A stretch of 64,000 bases of DNA from Chloroflexota bacterium (lineage in GTDB: Bacteria; Chloroflexota; Anaerolineae; UBA4142): positions 1-64,000 of the forward strand of contig JACQYF010000139.1 in NCBI GenBank assembly GCA_016208315.1, written 5' to 3'. This document shows, piece after piece, positions 1-8,634 of this stretch (the first letter of the stretch is position 1; each line of letters opens with the position of its first letter). The position numbers were made by a program, and so were the translations under genes. The notes beneath the pieces were generated by a model. That model ran no database searches, was not told the origin of the DNA, and saw nothing but the letters and a program-made list of their open reading frames with translations.

Positions 1-99
1 ATCATGGCTGACTTGATCCAAGTGCTCGGCCAGATACGAGCCAGTGTAGTTCGCGACCGTACTGACCAGAAATTCGACATATTGAAGTTTGGTAATCAT
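1..99 (-). mobile_element. Transposase N-terminus (partial, runs off window)
   Basis: Reverse-strand translation from ATG at 99..97: MITKLQYVEFLVSTVANYTGSYLAEHLDQVSHD, resembling N-termini of IS701/IS4-type transposases (..TKL.F.EYL.ST..NYT...LAEHL...SHD). Only 33 codons visible. Confidence 0.5.
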
Positions 100-100
100 G

Positions 101-120
101 GCCGCATTCTATCATGCGGC
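101..120. repeat. Perfect inverted repeat GCCGCAT-TCTATC-ATGCGGC next to the transposase start
   Basis: 7-bp perfect arms 101-107 and 114-120 with 6-nt loop. Confidence 0.5.
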
Positions 121-213
121 AGACTCAAGCGAAAGTCCTGATCATAAATAGCTCACCATCAGAAGGCACACGCATTTCGCAAACGCAATTTGATTCAGAA
201 AGGATAGGCTGAC

Positions 214-1227
214 ATGGCACAAGCAGAATCCCAATCGGAAACATTTGAAGAATTCAAAAGATCGTTCTCCTATGGTGCGCGCTCGAACATGAATTTCAAG
301 TTTCTCAAGAATCTTTCGAATGAAGACGCAGGCGAATTCTTCAAACAACTCTTGCAGAAACTGGGAGAGAGTTTTGACAATGGCGATTTGCGTCGCCTCC
401 ATCAGTTCATAGTGGAATGGCAAGCACGCGGCTATGCGGCCCGCGGCAACTATGCCTACGATGATACGTCGTTCACTCCGTTGCAAAAACCGATCGCGCA
501 ATCGCGGGTAACGCTCTTGACTTCGAGCGGGCATTTCGTCGAAGGACACGATCCCGAACCGTTCGGCATCAAGAAGATGACTCAACAACAGTGCGAGCAG
601 TTGATTGACGATTTTCTCAAGAGCGAACCAACGCTCAGTTCGATTCCGATAGACACGCCGAGGGATCATCTGCGAGTGCGTCATGGCGGTTATGATATTC
701 ACGGCGCGCAAACTGATCCGAATGTGGTCTTCGCACTCGAACGCCTGCGCGAAATCCAGCAGGAAGGCATGATTGGCGCACTCGCCGAAGAAGCGTATTC
801 GTTTGTAGGCGCAACCGCGCAAACGCGCTTGCTCAAACATGCGGGACCCGAATGGGTAAAACTATTCAAGCAAAAGCATGTGGATGCCGCTCTGCTGGTG
901 CCGGTCTGACCTGTGTGTCATGTGTCCGTGGGACACGTCGCGCGCTTGCTGGAAGCAGATGGAATTCCAACGGTGGTCATTGCGGTCAAAGCATTTCTGC
1001 CGCGCCTTGAGCCAATGAAAATTCCACGTTTGGTGATAACCCATCATCCAATGGGAAGACCGCTGGGTGCGCCTGGTGATCGTGAGCGACAACGTGAGGT
1101 GATTATCGCCGCGCTCAAGCTACTCGAAACCGCAACGGAGGGCGGAACGCTGGTTGAATTGGCAGAGCCATATCGTGTTTCGCCAAAGCGTGAATCGAAA
1201 CATACTCCCGGAAACAAATCCAAGTGA
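214..1227 (+). CDS. Glycine/sarcosine/betaine/D-proline reductase selenoprotein B-family protein with in-frame TGA (putative Sec) at 907-909
   Basis: ORFs 214..909 and 913..1227 are in the same frame, separated only by TGA and one codon. Read-through gives ...HVDAALLVPV-U-PVCHVSVGHVARLLEADGIPTVVIAVKAF..., the GrdB/PrdB-type UxxC redox motif. Confidence 0.85.
920..938 (+). promoter_or_regulatory. Putative bacterial SECIS hairpin for the TGA at 907-909
   Basis: ATGTGTCC (920-927) pairs with GGACACGT (931-938): 8 bp including one G-U. Loop is GTG, with G first. Loop begins 18 nt after the TGA, as expected for bSECIS elements. Confidence 0.65.
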
Positions 1228-1237
1228 AAAGTCGAAG

Positions 1238-1267
1238 CGTGCCGCCAGGTAAGATACCGGCGGCACG
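1238..1267. terminator. Hairpin CGTGCCGCC...GGCGGCACG, possible terminator/attenuator
   Basis: 9-bp perfect arms 1238-1246/1259-1267 between the selenoprotein B-like gene and GH15. No strong T tract. Confidence 0.4.
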
Positions 1268-1298
1268 TATCGTCTTATAAGTGTGAGGGACAACATCT

Positions 1299-3326
1299 AT
1301 GCCGCGTGACCTGCCGCTGGGCAACGGAAACCTGCTTGTTGCTTTTGACAACCATTATCAGATTCGTGATTTCTATTGGCCCCACGTGGGACAAGACAAT
1401 CACGCGATGGGACATCCCTTTCGCACTGGCGTCTGGGTGGAGGGTCAGTTCCGCTGGTTCGACGATGCGGGATGGCAACGCGACCTGGGCTATGAGCACG
1501 AAACGCTCGTGTCGAAAGTAAACCTCGCGCACGCTGATTTGAAATTGTCCATCGTCGCCGCAGACGCAGTGGACTTTCACGAGAACGTGCTCGTCCGCCG
1601 CTTCGATGTGACCAATCACACCCATCGCGCGCGCGAGGTGCGACTCTTTTTTCATCACGACTTGCACATCGCGGGCAACGAAGTCGGCGACACCGCGTAC
1701 TATGAACCTGACCGTCGCGCGGTGATTCATTACAAAGGTGCGAATTGGTTTCTCGCGAATGGCGCGCTGGTTCAATCCGAAGGTGACCCAGCCCCAGGAT
1801 GGGTCGCATCACCTGACACGGCGAAAGGTTTGGTGGTCGGCGCGCACCAATGGGCGTGCGGACTCAAAGAAGTTCACAACCTGCAAGGCACGTGGCGCGA
1901 CGCCGAAGATGGTCAACTCTCTGGAAGCGCGGTCGCGCACGGATCGGTGGACTCGTGCATCGGATTCACGCTGACGATTCCCGCAGGACAAACGCGCATC
2001 GTGTACTCTTGGCTCGTGGTTGGTTCGGACTTTGAAAATGTCGTGGCGCTGAATCGGATGGCGCGACAACGGGGTCCGCAATCTTTTCTCGATCGGACGG
2101 CGGCGTACTGGCGCTTGTGGTTGAATCGGCATCGTCCCGATTTTCAAGACCTGCCTCACAAAATTCAAGATCAATACCTCACCAGTCTACTCGTGATTCG
2201 CACGCAAATTGATAACGATGGTGCGATCATTGCCGCGAACGATACCGATATTTCTTCGGCGGTGCGTGACACCTATAGTTACATGTGGCCCCGCGACGGT
2301 GCGTTGGTGGCGCAAGCATTGACTCTCGCCGGTTACATTGATTTGCCGCGCGCGTTTTTCCAATTTTGCGCCAACGTGATCACGCGCGAAGGTTACCTCC
2401 TGCACAAGTACAATCCCGACGGCACGCTCGCCTCGAGTTGGCATCCCTGGTATCGCGAGGGTCACAAAGACCTGCCAATTCAGGAAGACGAAACCGCGCT
2501 CGTTTTGTGGGCGCTCTGGAATCACTTTGAACGCTTCGGCGATGTCGAGTTTATCAAGCCGCTCTACAAAACGTTGATTGCTACATCCGCCGAGTTCCTG
2601 ATTGCATACCGCGATCCAGAAACGAAATTGCCATTGCCCAGTTACGATTTGTGGGAAGAGCGGCGCGGCGTCTTGGCTTGGACGGTTGCGGCAACTTGGG
2701 CGGGGTTGAATGCAGCGGCAAATTTCGCGGAAAGTTTCGGCGACACGACGCGCGCGTTCCACTGCCGCGCGGCTGCCGATGAAATCAAAGCCGGCGTCGA
2801 AAAATTTCTGTGGCGACCCGAACGCAATTGTTTCGCGCGCATGATCAACCGCGCGCCCGATGGCAACTGGGAAGTGGACGACGCACTCGATGCTTCACTC
2901 ACCGGGTTGTGGCTCTTTGGGATGTATGCACCTAATGACCTGAAAATCGTCGCGACGATGAATGCCATCCGCGAGCGATTGTGGGTCAAGACGGACATCG
3001 GCGGAGTCGCGCGTTACCAGGATGATCGCTATCACCAAGTCAGTCAAGACCTCGCGAACGTGCCGGGGAACCCCTGGTTTATCTCGACTTTGTGGCTGGC
3101 GCGTTGGTACGCGGTCACTGCTCGCTCAACATCAGACCTGAAACGTTCGCTATCCCTTATCGAGTGGGTCACGGAACACGCGCTTGCCAGCGGCGTACTG
3201 GCGGAACAGGTGCATCCCTTCTCGGGTGCGCCATTATCGGTCAGCCCGCTGACCTGGAGTCACGCGGCATTCGTGTCTACGGTGCAAACTTATTTGCAGA
3301 CGCAGAAAGAATTGAAAGGAGCATAA
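1299..3326 (+). CDS. Glycoside hydrolase family 15 protein (glucoamylase-like)
   Basis: 675 aa; MPRDLPLGNGNLLVAFDNHYQIRDFYWPHVGQDNH..., YSYMWPRDGALVAQAL, typical GH15 family. Confidence 0.9.
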   Translation: MPRDLPLGNGNLLVAFDNHYQIRDFYWPHVGQDNHAMGHPFRTGVWVEGQFRWFDDAGWQRDLGYEHETLVSKVNLAHADLKLSIVAADAVDFHENVLVRRFDVTNHTHRAREVRLFFHHDLHIAGNEVGDTAYYEPDRRAVIHYKGANWFLANGALVQSEGDPAPGWVASPDTAKGLVVGAHQWACGLKEVHNLQGTWRDAEDGQLSGSAVAHGSVDSCIGFTLTIPAGQTRIVYSWLVVGSDFENVVALNRMARQRGPQSFLDRTAAYWRLWLNRHRPDFQDLPHKIQDQYLTSLLVIRTQIDNDGAIIAANDTDISSAVRDTYSYMWPRDGALVAQALTLAGYIDLPRAFFQFCANVITREGYLLHKYNPDGTLASSWHPWYREGHKDLPIQEDETALVLWALWNHFERFGDVEFIKPLYKTLIATSAEFLIAYRDPETKLPLPSYDLWEERRGVLAWTVAATWAGLNAAANFAESFGDTTRAFHCRAAADEIKAGVEKFLWRPERNCFARMINRAPDGNWEVDDALDASLTGLWLFGMYAPNDLKIVATMNAIRERLWVKTDIGGVARYQDDRYHQVSQDLANVPGNPWFISTLWLARWYAVTARSTSDLKRSLSLIEWVTEHALASGVLAEQVHPFSGAPLSVSPLTWSHAAFVSTVQTYLQTQKELKGA

Positions 3327-3329
3327 CCT

Positions 3330-3626
3330 ATGCTGAAAAGAGATGTTTCCAAGAACGGCAAAACGTGCAAGGTGACTTTTGAATTGCCCGCTCAAGTGAA
3401 CGCGCAGACCGCGTGTTTGTGCGGCGAATTCAACGACTGGGACGAAAAATCTCATCCGATGAAACGGGGCAAGGATGGCAGTTTCAGTTTGACGATCTCG
3501 CTGACAACGGGCCAGTCCTATCGCTTTCGCTATCTCCTTGACGGCGAACGCTGGGAGAACGACTGGGAGGCGGACGCCTACGTGCCTAACGAGTTCGGCA
3601 GCGAGGATTCGGTGGCGCAACTGTGA
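3330..3626 (+). CDS. Isoamylase early-set / CBM48-like glycogen-binding domain protein
   Basis: 98 aa; VTFELPAQVNAQTACLCGEFNDWDEKSHPMKRGKDGSFSLTISLTTGQSYRFRYLLDGERWENDWEADAYVPNEFG, the classic E-set glycogen-binding pattern. Confidence 0.85.
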   Translation: MLKRDVSKNGKTCKVTFELPAQVNAQTACLCGEFNDWDEKSHPMKRGKDGSFSLTISLTTGQSYRFRYLLDGERWENDWEADAYVPNEFGSEDSVAQL

Positions 3627-4177
3627 CAAAATCGCCGATAGGCAACCTTGCACCTGACGCAAGACTGGCTACGATTGACGGACAAACACTCTCGCTCGCC
3701 GAGACAATGGGCAAGGGACAAAATACGCTACTCGTTTTCTTGCGGCACCTGGGTTGACTGCCTTGCCGTGAGCATGTGGCACAGTTGTGCCAACACACGG
3801 CTGCGTTTCAAGCAGCGAATACGCGCATCGTCCTGGTGTCGTTTGGAGCGGCGTACCAAGCGCGTGCGTGGCAGGCCGAAATGGGCGCGTGCTTTACGCT
3901 CTTGCTTGACCCAGATCGTGCGGCGTATCGCGCGTACGATTTGGAGCGCTCGCTGGCGCGGGCGTGGCAACCGAAAGTGTGGTTGGAGTACGCGCGCTTG
4001 ATGATGAGCGGCAAAAAATGGCGCGGCATTCAAGGTGACAGCACGCAACTCGGGGGCGATTTTATCGCAGATGCAGATGGCATCCTTCGATTCGCGCATC
4101 GCAGTCACGATCCGACGGATCGTCCGTCGGTGGCGCAACTGTTAAAAGAAATTAAGACACTGAATCCCACGATATGA
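3623..4177 (+). CDS. Peroxiredoxin-like (AhpC/TSA, PRXL2-like) protein with in-frame TGA (putative Sec) at 3755-3757
   Basis: GTG at 3623 overlaps the previous stop (GTGA). Frame: MTKSPIGNLAPDARLATIDGQTLSLAETMGKGQNTLLVFLRHLG-U-LPCREHVAQLCQHTAAFQ...LKEIKTLNPTI. The ORF track reports only the part from 3776. TGA falls at the first redox position of the (C/U)xxC motif. Confidence 0.8.
3777..3792 (+). promoter_or_regulatory. Putative bacterial SECIS hairpin for the TGA at 3755-3757
   Basis: TGGCAC (3777-3782) pairs with GTGCCA (3787-3792), loop AGTT (G at position 2). Loop starts 25 nt after the TGA. Confidence 0.6.
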
Positions 4178-5184
4178 ACCTCGCAAACCAACTGTTTCTA
4201 GCGGGCGACATTGGCGGAACCAAAACCGCGTTAGCAATTTTCTCCACCGAGCAAGGCGTACGCCAGCCCATTGCAGCAACAACATTTCCGAGCAACCGTT
4301 ATGCGTCGCTCGAAGAGATGGTCAAAGAATTTCTCGCGGACAAGCATCTTCGGGTGACTCGCGCGAGTCTGGGTGTGGCAGGACCTGTTCAAAAAGAGCG
4401 CGCCCAAATTACCAATCTTCCCTGGGTTGTTGACGCACGCATTCTCAGTCAGACCCTCGGCGGCGTTCCCGTTCGTTTGCTAAATGATCTCGTGGCGATT
4501 GCGCACGCGATTCCTTTTCTGGAATCTTCTGACTTGGAAACGCTGGAAGAGGGTGCGGCAGGAAAACACAGCCCTATGGCGGTCATTGCCCCAGGTACTG
4601 GGCTGGGCGAAGCCTACTTGATCTGGGATGGCAACCGCTATCTTCCGTTGCCATCAGAAGGCGGACACGTCGATTTTGCGCCGACGAATCCAACCGAACT
4701 AGAATTGCTGACCTATCTTCAAGCACGCTTGGAACACGTCAGTTACGAACGAGTTTGTTCGGGCAAAGGGATCCCAAACTTGTACGCTTTTTTGAAAGAC
4801 ACCGGGCGTTTCGCTGAACCTGAATGGCTACGCGCCGAGATCGCTTCAGCCCAGGATGTAACGCGCATCATCCTCCAGTCCGCCGTCGAGGGCAAGGCAG
4901 ATATTTGTGTCGAGACCCTAAAATTTTTCGTCTCGATTCTGGGGAGCGAGGCCGGGAATCTTGCGTTGAAAATCCTGGCGACAGGAGGGGTCTATCTCGC
5001 TGGCGGCATCCCGCCGCGCATTCTGCCGCAACTCAAAGAAACGAATTTCATCGATTCATTCACGCGCAAAGGACGCTTCGAGAATTGGCTTGCCCAAGTG
5101 CCCGTCTACGTCATTGTCAACCCTGGGATTGCGCTTGTGGGTGCAGCGTGTCACGGCTTGGAAGGAGCACATGACCATGACTGA
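4174..5184 (+). CDS. glk: Glucokinase
   Basis: 336 aa; GDIGGTKTALAIF, LNDLVAIAHAIPFL, PGTGLGEA, SEGGHVDFAP; ATGA overlap with upstream gene. Confidence 0.93.
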   Translation: MNLANQLFLAGDIGGTKTALAIFSTEQGVRQPIAATTFPSNRYASLEEMVKEFLADKHLRVTRASLGVAGPVQKERAQITNLPWVVDARILSQTLGGVPVRLLNDLVAIAHAIPFLESSDLETLEEGAAGKHSPMAVIAPGTGLGEAYLIWDGNRYLPLPSEGGHVDFAPTNPTELELLTYLQARLEHVSYERVCSGKGIPNLYAFLKDTGRFAEPEWLRAEIASAQDVTRIILQSAVEGKADICVETLKFFVSILGSEAGNLALKILATGGVYLAGGIPPRILPQLKETNFIDSFTRKGRFENWLAQVPVYVIVNPGIALVGAACHGLEGAHDHD

Positions 5185-5920
5185 ACCGCAACTCCTGATC
5201 TTCGAGAATTTGGAACGCTTGACCTGCGCTGCGGTAGAGCGATTTGCGGGGCTGGCACAGGAGGCAATTGCGGCACGCGGGCGATTCAAGGTTGCGCTCT
5301 CGGGTGGCAATACCCCGCAGGGGATGTATCGTCGACTGGCGCAATCCCCCTATCGCAATGAATTGCCTTGGTCGCAAACGCATTTCTTTTGGGGCGATGA
5401 ACGCGATGTGCCGCCCGATCATCCCGAGAGCAATTATCATCAAGCGTTTGTGACTCTGCTGAATCACACGGCGGTTCCAGCGGAAAATATTCATCGGGTG
5501 AAGGGCGAGTTGGAACCCCGTGTCGCCGCCAAAGACTATGCGGACCAACTGCGCCAGTTTGCTGAAGACGGGTACACCTGGCCCCGCTTTGACTTGGTTG
5601 TGTTAGGACTCGGCAACGACGGACATACGGCTTCGCTCTTCTCCGGTCCAATATCGCCGGAGGCTTCTCAATCCACGGTCCTCGCAGTAACTGCCGACTA
5701 CCAGGGCCGCCCCGCGGACCGCGTGACCCTCACACCGCTAGTTCTCAATTCGGCGCGGCAAATCATTTTCCTGGTCAGCGGCGCGAGCAAAGCAGAGGCG
5801 ATCCAAGCCGTGCTACGCGGGAAACGCGATACAGCCCGCTGGCCAGCTCAGCGCATTCATCCATGGGATGGGACCATCACTTGGATGATCGATGTGCCAG
5901 CCGCAAGCCAACTGAAGTAA
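5171..5920 (+). CDS. pgl: 6-phosphogluconolactonase
   Basis: MTMTEPQLLIFENLERL...FKVALSGGNTPQGMYRRL...FFWGDERDVPPDHPESNY...LGLGNDGHTASLF. The ORF track start (5090) is too far upstream. Confidence 0.93.
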   Translation: MTMTEPQLLIFENLERLTCAAVERFAGLAQEAIAARGRFKVALSGGNTPQGMYRRLAQSPYRNELPWSQTHFFWGDERDVPPDHPESNYHQAFVTLLNHTAVPAENIHRVKGELEPRVAAKDYADQLRQFAEDGYTWPRFDLVVLGLGNDGHTASLFSGPISPEASQSTVLAVTADYQGRPADRVTLTPLVLNSARQIIFLVSGASKAEAIQAVLRGKRDTARWPAQRIHPWDGTITWMIDVPAASQLK

Positions 5921-6005
5921 ATCGTAAAGCCGAAATTGCCCCACCGCTTGAGGTAGACCCAGTTGAAAACCGAAGTGCGGTGACAGCGAATTAGTCACAG
6001 CGTCG

Positions 6006-6830
6006 TCAGTTCGCGTGGCATGCGGACGGTCTGACTCCAACGAGGATCGCATAGCCCAATTTGCCCGTGTGAATTGTTTCCGCCGCAACGCGCGCGAGCA
6101 ATTTGGCTTGCTCGAAATCGACGGTCGGTAGATCGAGTTTTTTGAGTTTCACGAGCAGTTCTGCACCCAGGAGTTTGGCTCGAATCGTGCTGACCATTTC
6201 GACCAGCGCATCGTCGTGCCGTTCGGTTTCGATTCGAGTGAACCCTGTGCCTTCAAGGTACGCCACGTACTCTTCAATCCGTTGCGCGTCGGCGATACAA
6301 GCGATCCACGCCAAGAGTGTCTCCAGTTCTGGCGGGAGTGGTCCCGTGCGCGTGAGATCGCTCAAACCAATCTGTCCCCCAGGACGAAGCACACGCGCGA
6401 ACTCAGCGGCAGTTGTTACCTTATTTGGAAACGCGCAAAAGGCGCATTCGCAAATCACCGCATCGAATTCGCCGTCATCGAAAGCCAGCACTTCCGCATC
6501 CCCCTGTCTGAATTCGACGCGCTCAGCCATTCCCGCCTGTTGCGCGGCAGCGTTGGCTTGAGCAACCAACTTGGCGCTATAGTCTACGCCGACGACCTGG
6601 CATCCAAATTTCTGCGCGAGAAAGATGGCGCTGGTGCCTTTGCCCGCCGCGACATCGAGCACGCGGCTGTGCGTATCCAATTTGAGCAATGCGCCTAGTC
6701 GCTCGGTGAGCGCCAACCCACCAGGATGAAACGAATCACCCAGGAGCAATTTGGTCCAGTCGCTTTCATAAAGTGCGGCACAGCAAGTCTTGATGGTCGT
6801 CGCTTGAACGAATTGAATGGGCTGGGTCAT
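6006..6830 (-). CDS. Class I SAM-dependent methyltransferase
   Basis: Internal start MTQPIQFVQATTIKTCCAALYESDWTKLLLGDSFHPGGLALTERLG...VLDVAAGKGTSAIFLAQ; starts 1 nt after the radical SAM stop. Confidence 0.85.
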   Translation of the reverse strand: MTQPIQFVQATTIKTCCAALYESDWTKLLLGDSFHPGGLALTERLGALLKLDTHSRVLDVAAGKGTSAIFLAQKFGCQVVGVDYSAKLVAQANAAAQQAGMAERVEFRQGDAEVLAFDDGEFDAVICECAFCAFPNKVTTAAEFARVLRPGGQIGLSDLTRTGPLPPELETLLAWIACIADAQRIEEYVAYLEGTGFTRIETERHDDALVEMVSTIRAKLLGAELLVKLKKLDLPTVDFEQAKLLARVAAETIHTGKLGYAILVGVRPSACHAN

Positions 6831-6831
6831 T

Positions 6832-8355
6832 TCAATGTCCCTGACCATTTCCGTGGTTAAATGAAAAGATGAGGGGCGCGGGTTCATAGGCGACACCCTC
6901 TCGCTCAGCGCGAACGCGCGCGTGTTGCCGCGCCGCGAGTTGCTCACGCGCTTGTTCGCGATAGCCGACGTTGTTATAGGCGCAGAACGGAATCTGTTTG
7001 CCATCGGGCAACAAGATTTCTTTGCAACACTTCATCACGTTTTTCTGATTGAACGTCCAGGGATCGAGAAAATCCTGAAGCATGATCATAAAGATGTGGT
7101 CGGTCAGCGCGCTCAAATCGAAACCGCCATCGGGCAAGCCGCACGCGGCGCAGGTCAGCGCAAATACTTGCGCGGCTTTGGGCGAACCTGGGACTGCCGA
7201 CGATGACCACAATCCTTCCAAAGCCGTCTTGATGTCCCCCGCAAGATCGGGTGCGACGCGATTGGTGATATAGTCCAGATAGTCGTCCACGTTGATCAAA
7301 CGCGTGATCGGCGTAACCGCATCGCCGTCCACGTACGCATACGTGACTGAATTGCACGTGGGAAAGCAACACGGCACGGGCACAAAATCGGATTTGAAGA
7401 ATTTGCCCTCGGTCTGCGCTTCGATCAAGTTGAGGACATCGGGAATCGTGATGCGTTGAAGCGGATCATGTTCGCCGTGCCGACCCGAATGAAACGCGGG
7501 TTGGAAATTGATGCCGCGCACGGCAGGGTGCGCCAAACCAAATTGAACGATGCGACCGATCTCGTGTTCGTTCACGCCGCGTTCAATCGCCGGCACCAGG
7601 ACAACCGAACAACCGATGGAAGCCAGGCGATCCAGCGCGCGGATTTTTTCGGGCAAGAGATTGGGTTCGCCGCGAATCGCGCGATACGTCTCCGCCTCAA
7701 ATCCGTCAAATTGAAAATAGATCATCGGGCGAACCTCGGCAAGTTGAGCGAGAAAGGCGTCGTCGTGGGCGATCCGCCGACCATTCGTGTTGAGCATCAC
7801 GGCGCGAATATTTCGAGCCTGGGCGGCTTGGATCATGGGAATGATGTCGGGGTGGATGGTCGGTTCGCCACCCGAAAACTGCACCACTTCGGGATGCCCT
7901 TCCGTAGCAACGAACGCATCGAGCATCGTTTCGACCTCGCGTAAGGTGAGACTGTAGCCCGCACCCGCGTTGGCAAAACACAAGGGACAGTCCATATTGC
8001 ACGCGCTGTTGACTTCGATGATGCCGAGGCAGGCGTGCTGTTGATGATCGGGACAAAGCCCGCAATCGTGCGGACAACCGCGCTCGATTCTTGTGGTAAA
8101 CTGGAGTGGAATCGTCCCAGGTTTATTGAATCTGGAATTGGCGGTGTATGCCTGAGCATCGGCATAAATGAGCGATTCAAAATGACCGTGCTCTGGACAA
8201 CGCTTACGCATAAACACTTTGTTATCGCGCAGCAGGATGTGAGCATCGATCACGCACCGACACTGCGGACAGATACTGCGCGTGAGTTCGTAGAAAACAT
8301 AATCGGCATCTTTTTTCTTGGACGTGACGGAAGTCGCTGTTGCCAGGTCAATCAT
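6832..8355 (-). CDS. Radical SAM protein (MJ0619/Tes-like family architecture)
   Basis: 507 aa; N-terminal CPQC plus KRCPEHGHF zinc-ribbon-like segment, GCPHDCGLCPDHQQH, then CNMDCPLCFANAG (CxxxCxxC) and SGGEPTIHPD. Confidence 0.85.
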   Translation of the reverse strand: MIDLATATSVTSKKKDADYVFYELTRSICPQCRCVIDAHILLRDNKVFMRKRCPEHGHFESLIYADAQAYTANSRFNKPGTIPLQFTTRIERGCPHDCGLCPDHQQHACLGIIEVNSACNMDCPLCFANAGAGYSLTLREVETMLDAFVATEGHPEVVQFSGGEPTIHPDIIPMIQAAQARNIRAVMLNTNGRRIAHDDAFLAQLAEVRPMIYFQFDGFEAETYRAIRGEPNLLPEKIRALDRLASIGCSVVLVPAIERGVNEHEIGRIVQFGLAHPAVRGINFQPAFHSGRHGEHDPLQRITIPDVLNLIEAQTEGKFFKSDFVPVPCCFPTCNSVTYAYVDGDAVTPITRLINVDDYLDYITNRVAPDLAGDIKTALEGLWSSSAVPGSPKAAQVFALTCAACGLPDGGFDLSALTDHIFMIMLQDFLDPWTFNQKNVMKCCKEILLPDGKQIPFCAYNNVGYREQAREQLAARQHARVRAEREGVAYEPAPLIFSFNHGNGQGH

Positions 8356-8391
8356 TCGTTTGGTTCTCCTTTGAGTCGCAGAGCAACTTGG

Positions 8392-8423
8392 TTCGCACTC
8401 GTACAGACGTAGTGAGGTGCGAA
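8392..8423. repeat. Inverted repeat TTCGCAC...GTGCGAA in the divergent intergenic region
   Basis: Arms 8392-8398 and 8417-8423 between radical SAM (-) and tal-pgi (+). Confidence 0.35.
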
Positions 8424-8634
8424 ATTCTTACACGCGTTGTCCGAAATATCTGTCCATAATCGAAATGGGCAGTGAAAGGTAAGTTTCCCTGTTACCACAG
8501 CGTCTATGCAGTGTTGAGCAAATCCACACTGTGGAGCGGCTGCTGGTGGAAGGTTTCAACAGCTCGGAATACGCAACATTTTCCATCGGGACTCGGAATG
8601 AGTCAAACAACTCTTGAACCAGTGAGAAGAAAAA

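Noticed and set aside
142-840. 232-aa minus-strand ORF opposite the selenoprotein B-like gene
   Set aside because: No family similarity recognised; the plus strand carries the GrdB-like sequence.
913-1227. Separate 104-aa gene starting at GTG 913
   Set aside because: It is in the same frame as the upstream ORF and starts inside the conserved (U)PVC motif, so it is better read as the C-terminal part of one TGA-containing gene.
3648-4001. 117-aa ORF overlapping the peroxiredoxin gene
   Set aside because: Arg-rich out-of-frame translation without family resemblance; the 3623-4177 frame matches a peroxiredoxin.
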